Below, piece after piece: positions 31,828-40,599 of a DNA stretch of 41,128 bases. The stretch lies in the IMG/VR virus record IMGVR_UViG_3300018411_000043, positions 1 to 41,128 of that record. One strand, 5' to 3'. Every line of letters begins with the position of its first letter. Positions within the stretch are counted from its first letter, which is position 1. The position numbers and the translations under genes are program-made. The notes beneath the pieces were generated by a model. That model was not told where the DNA came from. It made no database searches and saw only the letters and a list, made by a program, of their open reading frames with translations. This stretch comes from a virus.

Positions 31828-34800
31828 ATGATAGACTTTTTGATGATTTCAACAAGAAGCACAAAACGTGGTGTGGTTGAAATCTATCCGAAGTTCATTA
31901 TTAAAAAAAGCGAAGACCTTATGGTGAGAGGCGGTGACTTCTACGCTATTTGGAACGAGGACTTAGGTCTATGGTCAACAGATGAGCAGGATGCTCTTCA
32001 GATTATAGACCGTGAACTGGATAGATATGCGAAGGAAAATAGTCAACGCTTTGATTCGAACATTAAAATCCTACATATGTGGGATGCTGAGTCGGGAATG
32101 ATAGATGCCTGGCACAAATATTGTCAGAAACAAATGCGAGATTCTTTTCACACGTTAGATGAGAAGCTTATATTCTCAAACGACAAAACGAACAAAAAAG
32201 ACTATGCTAGTAAAAAATTAAACTATCCATTACAAGAGGGTAGTATTTCGGCATATGATAAAATAATATCTACATTATATACTAACGATGAACGTCGTAA
32301 AATCGAATGGGCGGTAGGGTCTGTTATTTGTGGAGACTCTAAAAAAATACAAAAGTTTATGGTTTTCTATGGTGCAATGGGTACTGGTAAATCCACAATA
32401 CTTAATATAATTCAACAATTGTTCGAGGGTTATTACTCAGTATTTGATGCTAAAGCGCTTGGTTCTTCCAGTAATTCGTTTGCTCTTGAGTCTTTTAAGA
32501 CAAACCCATTAATTGCTATTCAACACGATGGAGATCTTTCTAAAATTGAGGATAATACTCGATTGAATAGCCTCGTTTCTCATGAAATGATGACTGTTAA
32601 TGAGAAATTCAAATCGACATACGCTAACAAGTTCAAATGCTTCTTGTTTATGGGTACTAACAAACCTGTAAAAATAACAGACGCTAAATCAGGACTTATT
32701 AGACGTTTGATTGATGTATCACCATCCGGAAATAAAATACCATCTACAGAATATAAAAAACTCGTTGGTCAGGTTGATTTTGAACTTGGGGCTATCGCGC
32801 ACCATTGTCAACAAGTGTATTTAAGCAATCCAGGATTTTATGACGATTACATTCCAATCTCAATGCTCGGTGCATCTAATGATTTTTATAATTTTGTAAT
32901 TGATTCGTATCACGTTTTTAAAAAAGAAGATAGTACTACGTTAAAAGCTTCTTGGGAAATGTATAAGACTTATTGCGAAGAAGCAAATGTTTCGTTTCCA
33001 TTTTCTCAGCGAATTTTTAAAGAAGAATTGAAAAACTATTTTAGGGATTATAAAGAACGATTTAGTACTGAGGAAGGAGTTAGAGCGCGCAGTTATTATG
33101 TTGGTTTTCGAACTGAAAAATTTGAAGTTCCTATTCAGAAAGATGAAGTACAGAAACCGTTAGAACAACTTATCGATTTTAATTGTACTGAATCTATATT
33201 CGATTTGACATGTTCTAATTGTTTAGCACAATACGCTTCGACGAATGATACACCAATTGATAAATGGGTCAAAGTTAAAAGTACGTTGAGTACCATTGAT
33301 ACATCACGAACTCATTTCGTAAAACTTGAAAACGAGAACCATATAATTATTGATTTTGACATCAAAGATGAAAATGGAAATAAATCGTTTGAAAAAAATG
33401 TTAAAGCAGCCAGTGAATGGCCTGCTACATATGCAGAACTTAGCAAAAGCGGATGCGGGGTACATCTACATTATATTTATATTGGCGACGTGTCAAAACT
33501 AAGTCGTGTTTATGACGACAATATCGAAATTAAAGTCTACACTGGTAATAGTTCATTGCGACGTAAATTATCAAGATGTAACAATTTACCAATAGCATCC
33601 ATCAGTTCGGGATTGCCATTGAAGGAGGAAAGTAAAGTGGTTACTGTTGATACACTTAAAAGTGAACGAGGCCTTAGGACTCTGATAAAAAGGAATCTTA
33701 ACAAAGAAATACACGCATCAACGAAATCGAGTGTTGATTTTATACAAAAGATACTTGACGATGCTTATGCTGGTGGTTTGAAATATGACGTTACTGATAT
33801 GCGAAATGCTATTTTAGCTTTTGCAGCAAGTAGCTCTAATCAATCGGAATATTGCATAAAAATTGTTTCAAAAATGAAATTTAAATCCGAAGAACCATCG
33901 ATAGACATCATGAGTAACAAAGAAATTATATTTTATGACGTGGAAGTTTTTCCGAATTTATTTGTTGTGTGCTGGAAAGTAAGAGGTTCTGGAAAACCAA
34001 AAGTCAAAATGATTAACCCATCACCTTCTGAAATCGAAGAGTTACTGGCATTTAAATTAGTTGGTTTCAATGTTAGACGGTATGATAATCACATCATGTA
34101 TGCTCGAATGATGGGTTATACAAATGAACAGTTATTCGAGCTATCTCAACGCATAATAAATAAAAGTAAAAATTGTTTTTTTAGTGAAGCATACAATCTT
34201 TCATATACTGATATTTATGATTTTGCTTCTGCTGGAAATAAAAAGAGTCTTAAGAAATTCGAAATAGAGCTTGGTCTTCACCATCACGAGTTGGGACTAC
34301 CTTGGGATCAACCTGTTCCGGAAGAATTATGGGACCAAGTTGCAGACTATTGTTGTGACGATGTTGACGCATCAGAAGTAACATTCGATCATCTTGCTGC
34401 TGATTGGAATGCTAGACAAATCTTAGCTGATTTAGCTGGCATGTCTTACAACGATACAACGAATTCGTTAACAACGAGGATTATATTTAATAAAAATAGA
34501 AAACCTCAGAGCGAATTTAATTACAGAGATTTGGCTAAACCGGTTAAAGAAATAGACGAAGAGATGCTTAATTTTTTACTGGAAGCAAAACCAGAAATGC
34601 TTTCGAAACCGTTTGGTCCTGCTAATAGTATATTGCCATATTTTGAAGGTTACAAATACGAATTTGGAAAATCGACATATCGTGGTGAGGAAATCGGTGA
34701 GGGTGGTTTAGTTCGTTCGAATCCTGGAATGTATGGAAATGCAGCATTATTAGATGTATCTTCTATGCACCCAAATAGCACTATTTGCGAAGTATTATTT

Positions 34801-35907
34801 GGTGTGGAATTTACAACTCGATATAAAGAAATTGTTGATGGTCGAGTTAGCATTAAACATGAAGCATGGGAAATTGTCAATAACATGCTTGGTGGTGTAC
34901 TTGCGCCGTTTATTCAGAAAGTTCTTGATGGTGAGATGACTTCTGATGATTTAGCAAATGCCCTCAAAACAGCTATCAATTCGGTTTATGGTTTAACATC
35001 TGCTAGATTCGATAATCCATTTAGAGATCCTCGTAATGTGGACAACATAGTAGCTAAACGAGGAGCTTTGTTCATGTTGGATCTCAAATATGCGGTGGAA
35101 GAAAAAGGGTTTGTTGTTGCTCACATCAAAACAGATTCTATCAAAATTCCGGATGCAACTCCAAAAATCATACAATTTGTTATGGATTTTGGTAAAATTT
35201 ATGGATATGATTTTGAACATGAGGCAACCTATGATAAAATGTGTCTAGTTAATGATGCTGTCTATATTGCCAAATATGCATCGAAAGAGAAATGCGAACA
35301 GCTTTATGGATATATTCCAAAGAACAACCGCAAACATCCATCCGAATGGACTGCCACCGGAACACAATTCGCAGTTCCATACGTGTTCAAAACATTATTT
35401 AGTCATGAACCCATCGGATTCGAAGATTTATGTGAGACCAAGTCTGTTACTTCTTCTTTATATTTAGACATGAATGAATCACTACCAGATGTGTCAGAAT
35501 ATGAAAAAGAAATGGATAAGTTGGAGTCGTCATACAAAAAAGGACTAGTCTCTGATACAACGTTTGAACAAATTAGACCTGAATTATTAAATAATATTGC
35601 CGTTGGACATAACTACAAATTCATTGGTAAAGTTGGTCAATTCTGTCCCATCAAAGAAGGATTAGGTGGCGGACTACTAATGCGTGAAAAAGATGGAAAA
35701 TATGGAGCGGCTACTGGTTCAAAAGGTTATCGTTGGTTGGAGTCAGAAATGGTTAAAGCTTTAGGTAAGGAAAATTGCGTAGATAAAAATTATTACCGTT
35801 CTTTTGTCGATGACGCTGTAACTACTATATCTTGTTATGGGGGATTTGATTGGTTTGCGTCAGATGCTGAATACGATATCGAATGTAATGATATATTACC
35901 ATTTTGA
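31828..35907 (+). CDS. Fused SF3 helicase - AEP primase - exonuclease - family B DNA polymerase
   Basis: 1359 residues, domains in order. (1) SF3/D5-like helicase about 140-360: Walker A GAMGTGKST (182-190), B-like IQHDGD (231-236), motif C FLFMGTN (272-278). (2) Archaeo-eukaryotic primase about 470-600: DFD (509-511), SGCGVHL with H546, IEIKVYTG (566-573). (3) 3'-5' exonuclease about 700-860: DVE (704-706), GFNVRRYD, YCCDD ending D845. (4) Family B polymerase: motif A DVSSMHP (976-982), motif B KTAINSVYG (1047-1055), motif C KTDS (1101-1104). It would unwind, prime, copy and proofread DNA. Helicase before primase is the reverse of P4-type order. A GTG start at codon 604 may release the polymerase half. 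Confidence 0.88.
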   Translation: MIDFLMISTRSTKRGVVEIYPKFIIKKSEDLMVRGGDFYAIWNEDLGLWSTDEQDALQIIDRELDRYAKENSQRFDSNIKILHMWDAESGMIDAWHKYCQKQMRDSFHTLDEKLIFSNDKTNKKDYASKKLNYPLQEGSISAYDKIISTLYTNDERRKIEWAVGSVICGDSKKIQKFMVFYGAMGTGKSTILNIIQQLFEGYYSVFDAKALGSSSNSFALESFKTNPLIAIQHDGDLSKIEDNTRLNSLVSHEMMTVNEKFKSTYANKFKCFLFMGTNKPVKITDAKSGLIRRLIDVSPSGNKIPSTEYKKLVGQVDFELGAIAHHCQQVYLSNPGFYDDYIPISMLGASNDFYNFVIDSYHVFKKEDSTTLKASWEMYKTYCEEANVSFPFSQRIFKEELKNYFRDYKERFSTEEGVRARSYYVGFRTEKFEVPIQKDEVQKPLEQLIDFNCTESIFDLTCSNCLAQYASTNDTPIDKWVKVKSTLSTIDTSRTHFVKLENENHIIIDFDIKDENGNKSFEKNVKAASEWPATYAELSKSGCGVHLHYIYIGDVSKLSRVYDDNIEIKVYTGNSSLRRKLSRCNNLPIASISSGLPLKEESKVVTVDTLKSERGLRTLIKRNLNKEIHASTKSSVDFIQKILDDAYAGGLKYDVTDMRNAILAFAASSSNQSEYCIKIVSKMKFKSEEPSIDIMSNKEIIFYDVEVFPNLFVVCWKVRGSGKPKVKMINPSPSEIEELLAFKLVGFNVRRYDNHIMYARMMGYTNEQLFELSQRIINKSKNCFFSEAYNLSYTDIYDFASAGNKKSLKKFEIELGLHHHELGLPWDQPVPEELWDQVADYCCDDVDASEVTFDHLAADWNARQILADLAGMSYNDTTNSLTTRIIFNKNRKPQSEFNYRDLAKPVKEIDEEMLNFLLEAKPEMLSKPFGPANSILPYFEGYKYEFGKSTYRGEEIGEGGLVRSNPGMYGNAALLDVSSMHPNSTICEVLFGVEFTTRYKEIVDGRVSIKHEAWEIVNNMLGGVLAPFIQKVLDGEMTSDDLANALKTAINSVYGLTSARFDNPFRDPRNVDNIVAKRGALFMLDLKYAVEEKGFVVAHIKTDSIKIPDATPKIIQFVMDFGKIYGYDFEHEATYDKMCLVNDAVYIAKYASKEKCEQLYGYIPKNNRKHPSEWTATGTQFAVPYVFKTLFSHEPIGFEDLCETKSVTSSLYLDMNESLPDVSEYEKEMDKLESSYKKGLVSDTTFEQIRPELLNNIAVGHNYKFIGKVGQFCPIKEGLGGGLLMREKDGKYGAATGSKGYRWLESEMVKALGKENCVDKNYYRSFVDDAVTTISCYGGFDWFASDAEYDIECNDILPF
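33622..33639 (+). promoter_or_regulatory. Internal ribosome binding site and GTG between primase and polymerase
   Basis: AAGGAGG at 33622-33628 is 8 nt before an in-frame GTG (33637-33639, codon 604), just after the primase motifs and before the exonuclease. A product from here would be a 756-residue exonuclease-polymerase. Confidence 0.6.
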
Positions 35908-35934
35908 AGAGATATTTGTTTCTTACAAAGATTC

Positions 35935-36207
35935 ATGATTGTTCATTCTTATATTTATTACGAGTTAAACGACTGTATTATATCAGATCATGATTATGAC
36001 ATGAAAGCAAAACAACTTGTTAAATATAAGAATGACTATCCAGAAACATGGAGACATAGCGAGTATTACAAGCAATTTGGCGATGATTATAATGGTTCTA
36101 CCGGATTTACATTTTACGAAGATCTTAACGATCATCAACAAAAGATCATACAAAGTGTTGTTAATGGTATTTATAATATGGGAAAGGAGATAAGTAATAA
36201 TGGCTAA
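35935..36207 (+). CDS. Small protein resembling NAD-dependent DNA ligase domain Ia
   Basis: 90 residues. YIYYELNDCIISDHDYDMKAKQLV recalls the 'YY-x-ND-x-ISDxEYD' helix of the LigA Ia domain that binds NMN. The rest (YPETWRHSEYYKQFGDD, YNGSTGFTF) fits small phage proteins annotated this way. There is no adenylation domain, so it is not a ligase by itself. The ribosome site before the ATG is poor, suggesting low or coupled translation after the polymerase. Confidence 0.5.
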   Translation: MIVHSYIYYELNDCIISDHDYDMKAKQLVKYKNDYPETWRHSEYYKQFGDDYNGSTGFTFYEDLNDHQQKIIQSVVNGIYNMGKEISNNG

Positions 36208-36442
36208 AACATATGGATCCGATTATCCAAACGAATTAATTAACCTAATAAAAGATGCTGGTCAAGAAATAATCGATCGAGCTGAGCAAATGGTTGCACC
36301 CGAAACAGCGTTAATAACTGACTTTTCGATAACTATTAATTTTAATCAGGAGCTTGGCGTTCCAACCATATCATGGAAGGATACCGTTATCGTCACCAAT
36401 ACTATAAATCGACATACGAGTGAGGTGAATCAAAATGATTGA
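36200..36442 (+). CDS. Hypothetical protein
   Basis: An 80-residue protein with AAAGGAG at its start and 8-bp overlaps with both neighbours. It has an amphipathic helix (NELINLIKDAGQEIIDRAEQ) and then beta-like sequence (DFSITINFNQELGVPTISW). I do not recognise it; coupling places it with the replication-associated group. Confidence 0.5.
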   Translation: MAKTYGSDYPNELINLIKDAGQEIIDRAEQMVAPETALITDFSITINFNQELGVPTISWKDTVIVTNTINRHTSEVNQND

Positions 36443-36899
36443 AAAAGTTGGAGTTATATCTTTTGATAATAGACTCCTCGATGTGTACTCTTCGTTGGAT
36501 GATCCGCTATTTATGGCTTTCGATATTGCTAACATGATCGATTATAGCAGGGGGAACACATGGAACATGCTTAACGTATGTGAAGATGACGAAAAGCTGA
36601 ACCTACCAATGGTAGTTGCAGGTCAAAAGCGACAAGTTAGTTTTGTAAATGAAAATGGTTTATACAATATATTATCTGAGAGTAGAAAACCATTAGGACG
36701 TAAATGGCGAAGAATTATACACGACGAGCTTATCAAGTTGAGAAAAAGTCGTGGTAAAAATGTCGTGGAACAATTCGAAGATTGGGATCATGAACTCGAT
36801 ACGTTATTCATAGATCCCGAAACAGGTATTATGATGCAGTCCGTAACAATCCAAGGTGGAGATGTTATACAAATTCCTTATAATAAGAATGGAGAATGA
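36435..36899 (+). CDS. Bro-N domain protein (antirepressor-like)
   Basis: A 154-residue protein. Residues about 10-110 form a Bro-N domain: [46 protein letters not shown] and [16 protein letters not shown], the DNA-binding pattern of phage antirepressors. The C-terminal about 45 residues are acidic and lack a Kil-A/ANT partner. The next gene carries a second, related Bro-N. No repressor gene is visible, so the regulated target is unknown. Confidence 0.8.
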   Translation: MIEKVGVISFDNRLLDVYSSLDDPLFMAFDIANMIDYSRGNTWNMLNVCEDDEKLNLPMVVAGQKRQVSFVNENGLYNILSESRKPLGRKWRRIIHDELIKLRKSRGKNVVEQFEDWDHELDTLFIDPETGIMMQSVTIQGGDVIQIPYNKNGE

Positions 36900-36904
36900 A
36901 AATC

Positions 36905-37741
36905 ATGGCAGATCAAATTAATGAAAACGAAGTAGAACAGGTAACGGTTATCACCATATTAGGAACACCATTCAACATGTATGGCACAATTGATAATCCC
37001 ATATTTTTAGCAAATGAAATTGCTGAAAAAATTGAGTATTCGATGGATAAAGTTGGACAAATGCTCGATCTTGTTGAGGATGATGAAAAGCTGACCGATA
37101 CAATATATCGTGCAGGTCAGAGGAGAGAAATGTGGTTTGTTACTGAAAATGGTTTGTATGAATTACTAATGCAATCTCGAAAGCCATTGGCAAAGCAGTT
37201 TAAATTCGAAATTAAGAAGATGCTCAGAATGCTCAGAACTGGCGAATTACAAAAGCGTCGTGTTATTTCTGATGGTGGTAGAAATCTTATTATCGAAAAC
37301 GCAAGAGTATTATTTTGCAATTTTTCAGGAAATGAAAGTAAATTTAATAGAGCTGGCGATCGTAACTTCTGTGTAATCATTGACGATTCAAAACAAGCAG
37401 AACTATTAATTGCTGACGGCTGGAATGTAAAAACACTTAAACCTAGAGACGAAGCGGATGATGTTGCCTATTACATTCAAGTTACTGTTAGATTTGACAA
37501 CTTTCCTCCAAAAGTCGTTATGATTACGAGACGCACAAAAACAGTTCTCGATGAGGAATCCGTTGGCACTCTAGATTTTGCAGAGATTCAAAATGTGGAC
37601 CTTACAATAAGTCCATCCAAATGGGAAGTAAATGGTAAGAGTGGAATCAAAGCATATTTGAAGAATATGTATGTAACTATTGAAGAGGATGAATTTGCAG
37701 CTAAATATGCAGATGATGGTATTGACGAGGTAGAGTTTTAA
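36905..37741 (+). CDS. Bro-N domain fused to a possible ssDNA-binding domain
   Basis: 278 residues from ATG 36905 (better spaced from GGAG than the ATG at 36896, which overlaps the previous stop). Residues about 10-112 are a Bro-N domain ([32 protein letters not shown]). From about 120 a domain begins [20 protein letters not shown], with [20 protein letters not shown] and [21 protein letters not shown]. This matches a free-standing early protein of many Firmicute phages that I take to be SSB-like. The fusion could target DNA binding or autoregulation. Confidence 0.65.
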   Translation: MADQINENEVEQVTVITILGTPFNMYGTIDNPIFLANEIAEKIEYSMDKVGQMLDLVEDDEKLTDTIYRAGQRREMWFVTENGLYELLMQSRKPLAKQFKFEIKKMLRMLRTGELQKRRVISDGGRNLIIENARVLFCNFSGNESKFNRAGDRNFCVIIDDSKQAELLIADGWNVKTLKPRDEADDVAYYIQVTVRFDNFPPKVVMITRRTKTVLDEESVGTLDFAEIQNVDLTISPSKWEVNGKSGIKAYLKNMYVTIEEDEFAAKYADDGIDEVEF

Positions 37742-37754
37742 GAAAGGAGCTATC

Positions 37755-37853
37755 ATGAGACATATCGATGAGTTAAATCGTTTATTGACAAAGATTTTAG
37801 TTATCGCGGTTGGCTTTGCTATCCTGGAATGGATTGTAATTTTATGGTTATGA
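37755..37853 (+). CDS. Very small membrane peptide
   Basis: A 32-residue frame after AAAGGAGC: charged start (MRHIDELNRLLTK) then one membrane helix (ILVIAVGFAILEWIVILWL). The Shine-Dalgarno and clear amphipathic/membrane design support it as a gene. Function unknown. Confidence 0.55.
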   Translation: MRHIDELNRLLTKILVIAVGFAILEWIVILWL

Positions 37854-37857
37854 ATCA

Positions 37858-37885
37858 CGCTAAAGTAACATCTTCTTTTATGAAG
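37858..37885 (+). promoter_or_regulatory. Repeated promoter-like motif, copy 10 (variant)
   Basis: CGCT-N6-ACA-N5-TTTTATGAAG, just after the stop of the small membrane peptide. It shares the TTTTATGAAGGAG ending with copy 1 and runs into the ribosome binding site. Confidence 0.6.
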
Positions 37886-37897
37886 GAGTGATATTTT

Positions 37898-38140
37898 ATG
37901 AATAAATTATATGAAATAAGAAAAAAAGTTTTTGAAATGAGTATTGAGGAGCAAAAGAAGTTTATAGAAATGTGTGGGTCTATTATGTTATGGGAGAATG
38001 AAGCACGGAGTATCAGTTATATGGCCGATAAACTAAATTTAAAACCCTGGCAAGTAGAACAAAACATGGACGAGATGCTTTACGTTCTTATAAAGCGAGT
38101 TGGAAAATGGAAATTCTTTAAAATGTTGTTTATGAAATAA
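37898..38140 (+). CDS. Hypothetical helical protein
   Basis: An 80-residue helical protein (EIRKKVFEMSIEEQKKFIEM; then ISYMADKLNLKPWQVEQNMDE) with the look of a small helix-turn-helix: SYMADKLNLKPWQVEQNMDEM could be the recognition unit. A regulatory role is a weak inference. Single-gene cassette between motif copy 10 and a terminator. Confidence 0.55.
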   Translation: MNKLYEIRKKVFEMSIEEQKKFIEMCGSIMLWENEARSISYMADKLNLKPWQVEQNMDEMLYVLIKRVGKWKFFKMLFMK

Positions 38141-38148
38141 ATTTAAAG

Positions 38149-38187
38149 ATAGAGACTTATATTATAGGTCTCTTTTCTTTTTTTTAT
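38149..38187 (+). terminator. Hairpin terminator
   Basis: AGAGACTTAT pairs with ATAGGTCTCT (10 bp, one G-T) around ATT, followed by TTTCTTTTTTTT. Confidence 0.85.
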
Positions 38188-38201
38188 AAAGGAAGAAAAA
38201 C

Positions 38202-38366
38202 ATGTTAGAATTAAAATACATCATTACGAATGGATATGTATCGATGAATACATTATCTGACAACATGGACGATGGGTGGAATTATGTTTGTACTGTTCCG
38301 GCTTATTATTCATTATCAACAGCAATGCCGAACGATAAATTAACTATATTTTCACGAATGGTATGA
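38202..38366 (+). CDS. Small hypothetical protein
   Basis: A 54-residue frame behind AAAGGAAG. Sequence (MLELKYIITNGYVSMNTLSD, then DGWNYVCTVPAYYSLSTAMP) looks like a small globular beta protein. It precedes the SF2 helicase by 18 bp. Function unknown. Confidence 0.5.
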   Translation: MLELKYIITNGYVSMNTLSDNMDDGWNYVCTVPAYYSLSTAMPNDKLTIFSRMV

Positions 38367-38384
38367 AGGAGGTTTTAATTAAAT

Positions 38385-39611
38385 GTGGCGATAAAATTAT
38401 TTGATTATCAGTTAGCAGCTTTAGAAAAAATGAGTACTGGTTGTATACTTTGTGGTGGGGTTGGCTCTGGAAAGAGCTTAACCTCACTAGCTTATTATTA
38501 TCTACAAAATGGGGGTGATATTAAGAGTTTAAATGGTGGTAAATATGTAAGTATGAAAAAACCAAAAGATTTATATATTATAACCACTGCTAGAAAACGC
38601 GACACGTTAGAATGGGATGGAGAATTAATTCCATTTCTTATGTCGAAACATATTGATGTAAGTCTTTACAAAAACCAAAAAGTGATTATAGATAGTTGGA
38701 ATAATATCGCTAAGTATGCCAATGCTGAAAATTCGTTCTTTATATTTGACGAGCAACGAGTTATTGGTTCTGGAAATTGGGTTAAGGCTTTCTTAAAAAT
38801 TGCTAAAAATAACGATTGGATATTACTATCTGCAACGCCAGGAGATACGTGGCAAGATTATATTCCAGTATTTGTCGCTAATGGTTTTTATAAAAATCGT
38901 ACCGAATTCAATACGAAGCATATCATCTATAGTAGATTCAGTAATTTTCCAAAAATTGATAGATATATAAATACTGGAAGATTGATAAGACTTCGAAACA
39001 AGATCCTAATAAATATGGATTTCAAGCGTCAAACAATTTCACATCACGAATATGTATATGCGGATTATAATGCTGTAAAATACAAAGAGGTTAGTAAAAC
39101 TAGATGGGATCCGTATAAAAATGAACCGATAACAAACGCCGGAGGACTTTGTTATGTTTGGCGTAAAGTTGTAAATCTAGATAAATCTAGAGAATTAATG
39201 GTATTGGAAATGTTCACGAAACATCCGCGCATCATAATATTTTACAATTTCGATTATGAGTTGGAAGTGCTGAAAAATCTAAAATATGGACCGGACGTTG
39301 AAATTGCCGAATGGAATGGACATAAACACCAACCACTACCTGAAGGACGTTCTTGGGTATATTTGGTGCAGTATACGGCTGGTTGTGAGGGTTGGAATTG
39401 CATCAAGACTGATACAATAATATTTTATTCTCAGAACTATTCGTATAAGGTTATGATACAAGCTGCTGGTCGAATTGATAGGCTCAACACGCCGTATACT
39501 GACTTATGGTATTATCACATAACGTCACATAGTGGTATTGATTTGGCTATAAACAAAGCTTTAAAAAGTAAGAAAAACTTCAACGAAACTAAATATATTA
39601 ATGGGAGGTGA
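38385..39611 (+). CDS. SF2 DNA/RNA helicase
   Basis: 408 residues from GTG 38385 (GAAGGAGG upstream; an overlapping ATG is out of frame and stops at once). Motif I GGVGSGKS (24-31), motif II FDEQR (121-125, in place of DEAH), motif III LSATP (148-152), GCEGWN (333-338) and motif VI QAAGRIDR (359-366) give a complete two-lobe SF2 helicase/translocase. It probably assists replication or recombination. Its stop codon lies inside the ribosome binding site of the next gene. Confidence 0.85.
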   Translation: MAIKLFDYQLAALEKMSTGCILCGGVGSGKSLTSLAYYYLQNGGDIKSLNGGKYVSMKKPKDLYIITTARKRDTLEWDGELIPFLMSKHIDVSLYKNQKVIIDSWNNIAKYANAENSFFIFDEQRVIGSGNWVKAFLKIAKNNDWILLSATPGDTWQDYIPVFVANGFYKNRTEFNTKHIIYSRFSNFPKIDRYINTGRLIRLRNKILINMDFKRQTISHHEYVYADYNAVKYKEVSKTRWDPYKNEPITNAGGLCYVWRKVVNLDKSRELMVLEMFTKHPRIIIFYNFDYELEVLKNLKYGPDVEIAEWNGHKHQPLPEGRSWVYLVQYTAGCEGWNCIKTDTIIFYSQNYSYKVMIQAAGRIDRLNTPYTDLWYYHITSHSGIDLAINKALKSKKNFNETKYINGR

Positions 39612-39616
39612 TCACT

Positions 39617-40099
39617 ATAATAAGTCCAGCGTTATTTAGTAGTGCTACTGAAAATTGGGCTACACCACAAGATATTTTTGATAGGATGAACCATGTGTTT
39701 AATTTCACATTGGATCCTTGCGCTGATGCTGAAAATGCAAAATGTACTAATTTTTTTACAAAATATGATGACGGATTATCTAAAGATTGGGGTGGACATC
39801 GAGTATTTTGTAATCCACCGTATGGAAGAGAAGCCACTGGAAAATGGATAAAAAAATGTTATGAAGAATCTAGAAAACCAGGAACCATCGTGGTGGCGTT
39901 AATACCTGCTAGAACAGATACCAAATGGTTCCATGAGTATATATTTAAAACTTCGGCGGAGGTTTATTTTGTGAAGGGACGATTAAAATTTGGTGGTAGT
40001 GATAATTCGGCACCATTTCCGTCAATGATTGTAATTTTCGGATTTCATTGGATGTATTTAAAACCTGAAGAAATTAAACATGTTAACTGCAGTCATTAA
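39617..40099 (+). CDS. dam: DNA N6-adenine methyltransferase, Dam type, apparent AUA start
   Basis: About 160 residues of the Dam (DNA_MT/PF05869) phage family: LFSSATENWATPQDIFDRM start, LDPCADAENAKC (cofactor region), catalytic CNPPYG, and VVALIPARTDTKWFHEYI. It probably methylates adenine to protect phage DNA; no cognate nuclease is visible. GGGAGGTGATC is a full Shine-Dalgarno, and the codons at proper distance are ATA (39617, 39620), where relatives have ATG. The only standard in-frame start, GTG 39608, is part of the Shine-Dalgarno. Initiation may therefore be at AUA and inefficient. Confidence 0.85.
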   Translation: MISPALFSSATENWATPQDIFDRMNHVFNFTLDPCADAENAKCTNFFTKYDDGLSKDWGGHRVFCNPPYGREATGKWIKKCYEESRKPGTIVVALIPARTDTKWFHEYIFKTSAEVYFVKGRLKFGGSDNSAPFPSMIVIFGFHWMYLKPEEIKHVNCSH

Positions 40100-40130
40100 G
40101 ACTGTACACTATTTATTAAGGAGGGTTTAT

Positions 40131-40433
40131 GTGAATTTATTAGTAGCCCACATGATGGGTGATTATTTTCTACAGAACAATTGGATGGCTATGAATAAGA
40201 CATCAAAATCTTATATTTGTGCGATTCATTGTTTACTGTATACGTTGTCAGTAGCTGTTATATGTCAATGGTTAGATTGGCGATTAGTTGTTGTTTTTGT
40301 TTCTCATTTTATTATGGACCGATTTAGATTAGCAGTATATTGGCGAAGATTTTTTAGTGGTGACGATTACACACCATGGGTCATAACTGCTGATAATTCG
40401 ATCCATTTGTTAGTTTTATTATTTTTGAATTAG
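40131..40433 (+). CDS. DUF3307-like membrane protein
   Basis: 100 residues from GTG 40131 behind AAGGAGGG. LLVAHMMGDYFLQNNWMAMNK followed by AIHCLLYTLSVAVICQW matches the start of DUF3307 proteins (transmembrane, His/Asp-containing). Further helices are RLVVVFVSHFIMDRFRLA and SIHLLVLLFL. Function unknown; occasional in phages. The in-frame ATG at 40080 has no ribosome site. Confidence 0.7.
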   Translation: MNLLVAHMMGDYFLQNNWMAMNKTSKSYICAIHCLLYTLSVAVICQWLDWRLVVVFVSHFIMDRFRLAVYWRRFFSGDDYTPWVITADNSIHLLVLLFLN

Positions 40434-40443
40434 GAGGTAAATC

Positions 40444-40596
40444 ATGATTTATGATCAGAAAGAAGTATATTTCATACGGTATTGTAAAACTTGCAAGCAT
40501 GAAACTTTGTTAGAATCGGAAGAACCATGTAATGGTTGTCTTGAGGAGCCAGCAAATAATGACTCACATCGACCTGTCAATTGGGTGGCTAAATAG
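40444..40596 (+). CDS. Small zinc-ribbon protein
   Basis: A 50-residue protein after TAGGAGG with two CxxC pairs (YCKTCKHE at 13-20, PCNGCLEE at 28-35), the layout of a zinc ribbon. Such tiny proteins are common in Firmicute phages and may bind nucleic acid or a host protein. Confidence 0.65.
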   Translation: MIYDQKEVYFIRYCKTCKHETLLESEEPCNGCLEEPANNDSHRPVNWVAK

Positions 40597-40599
40597 TCG

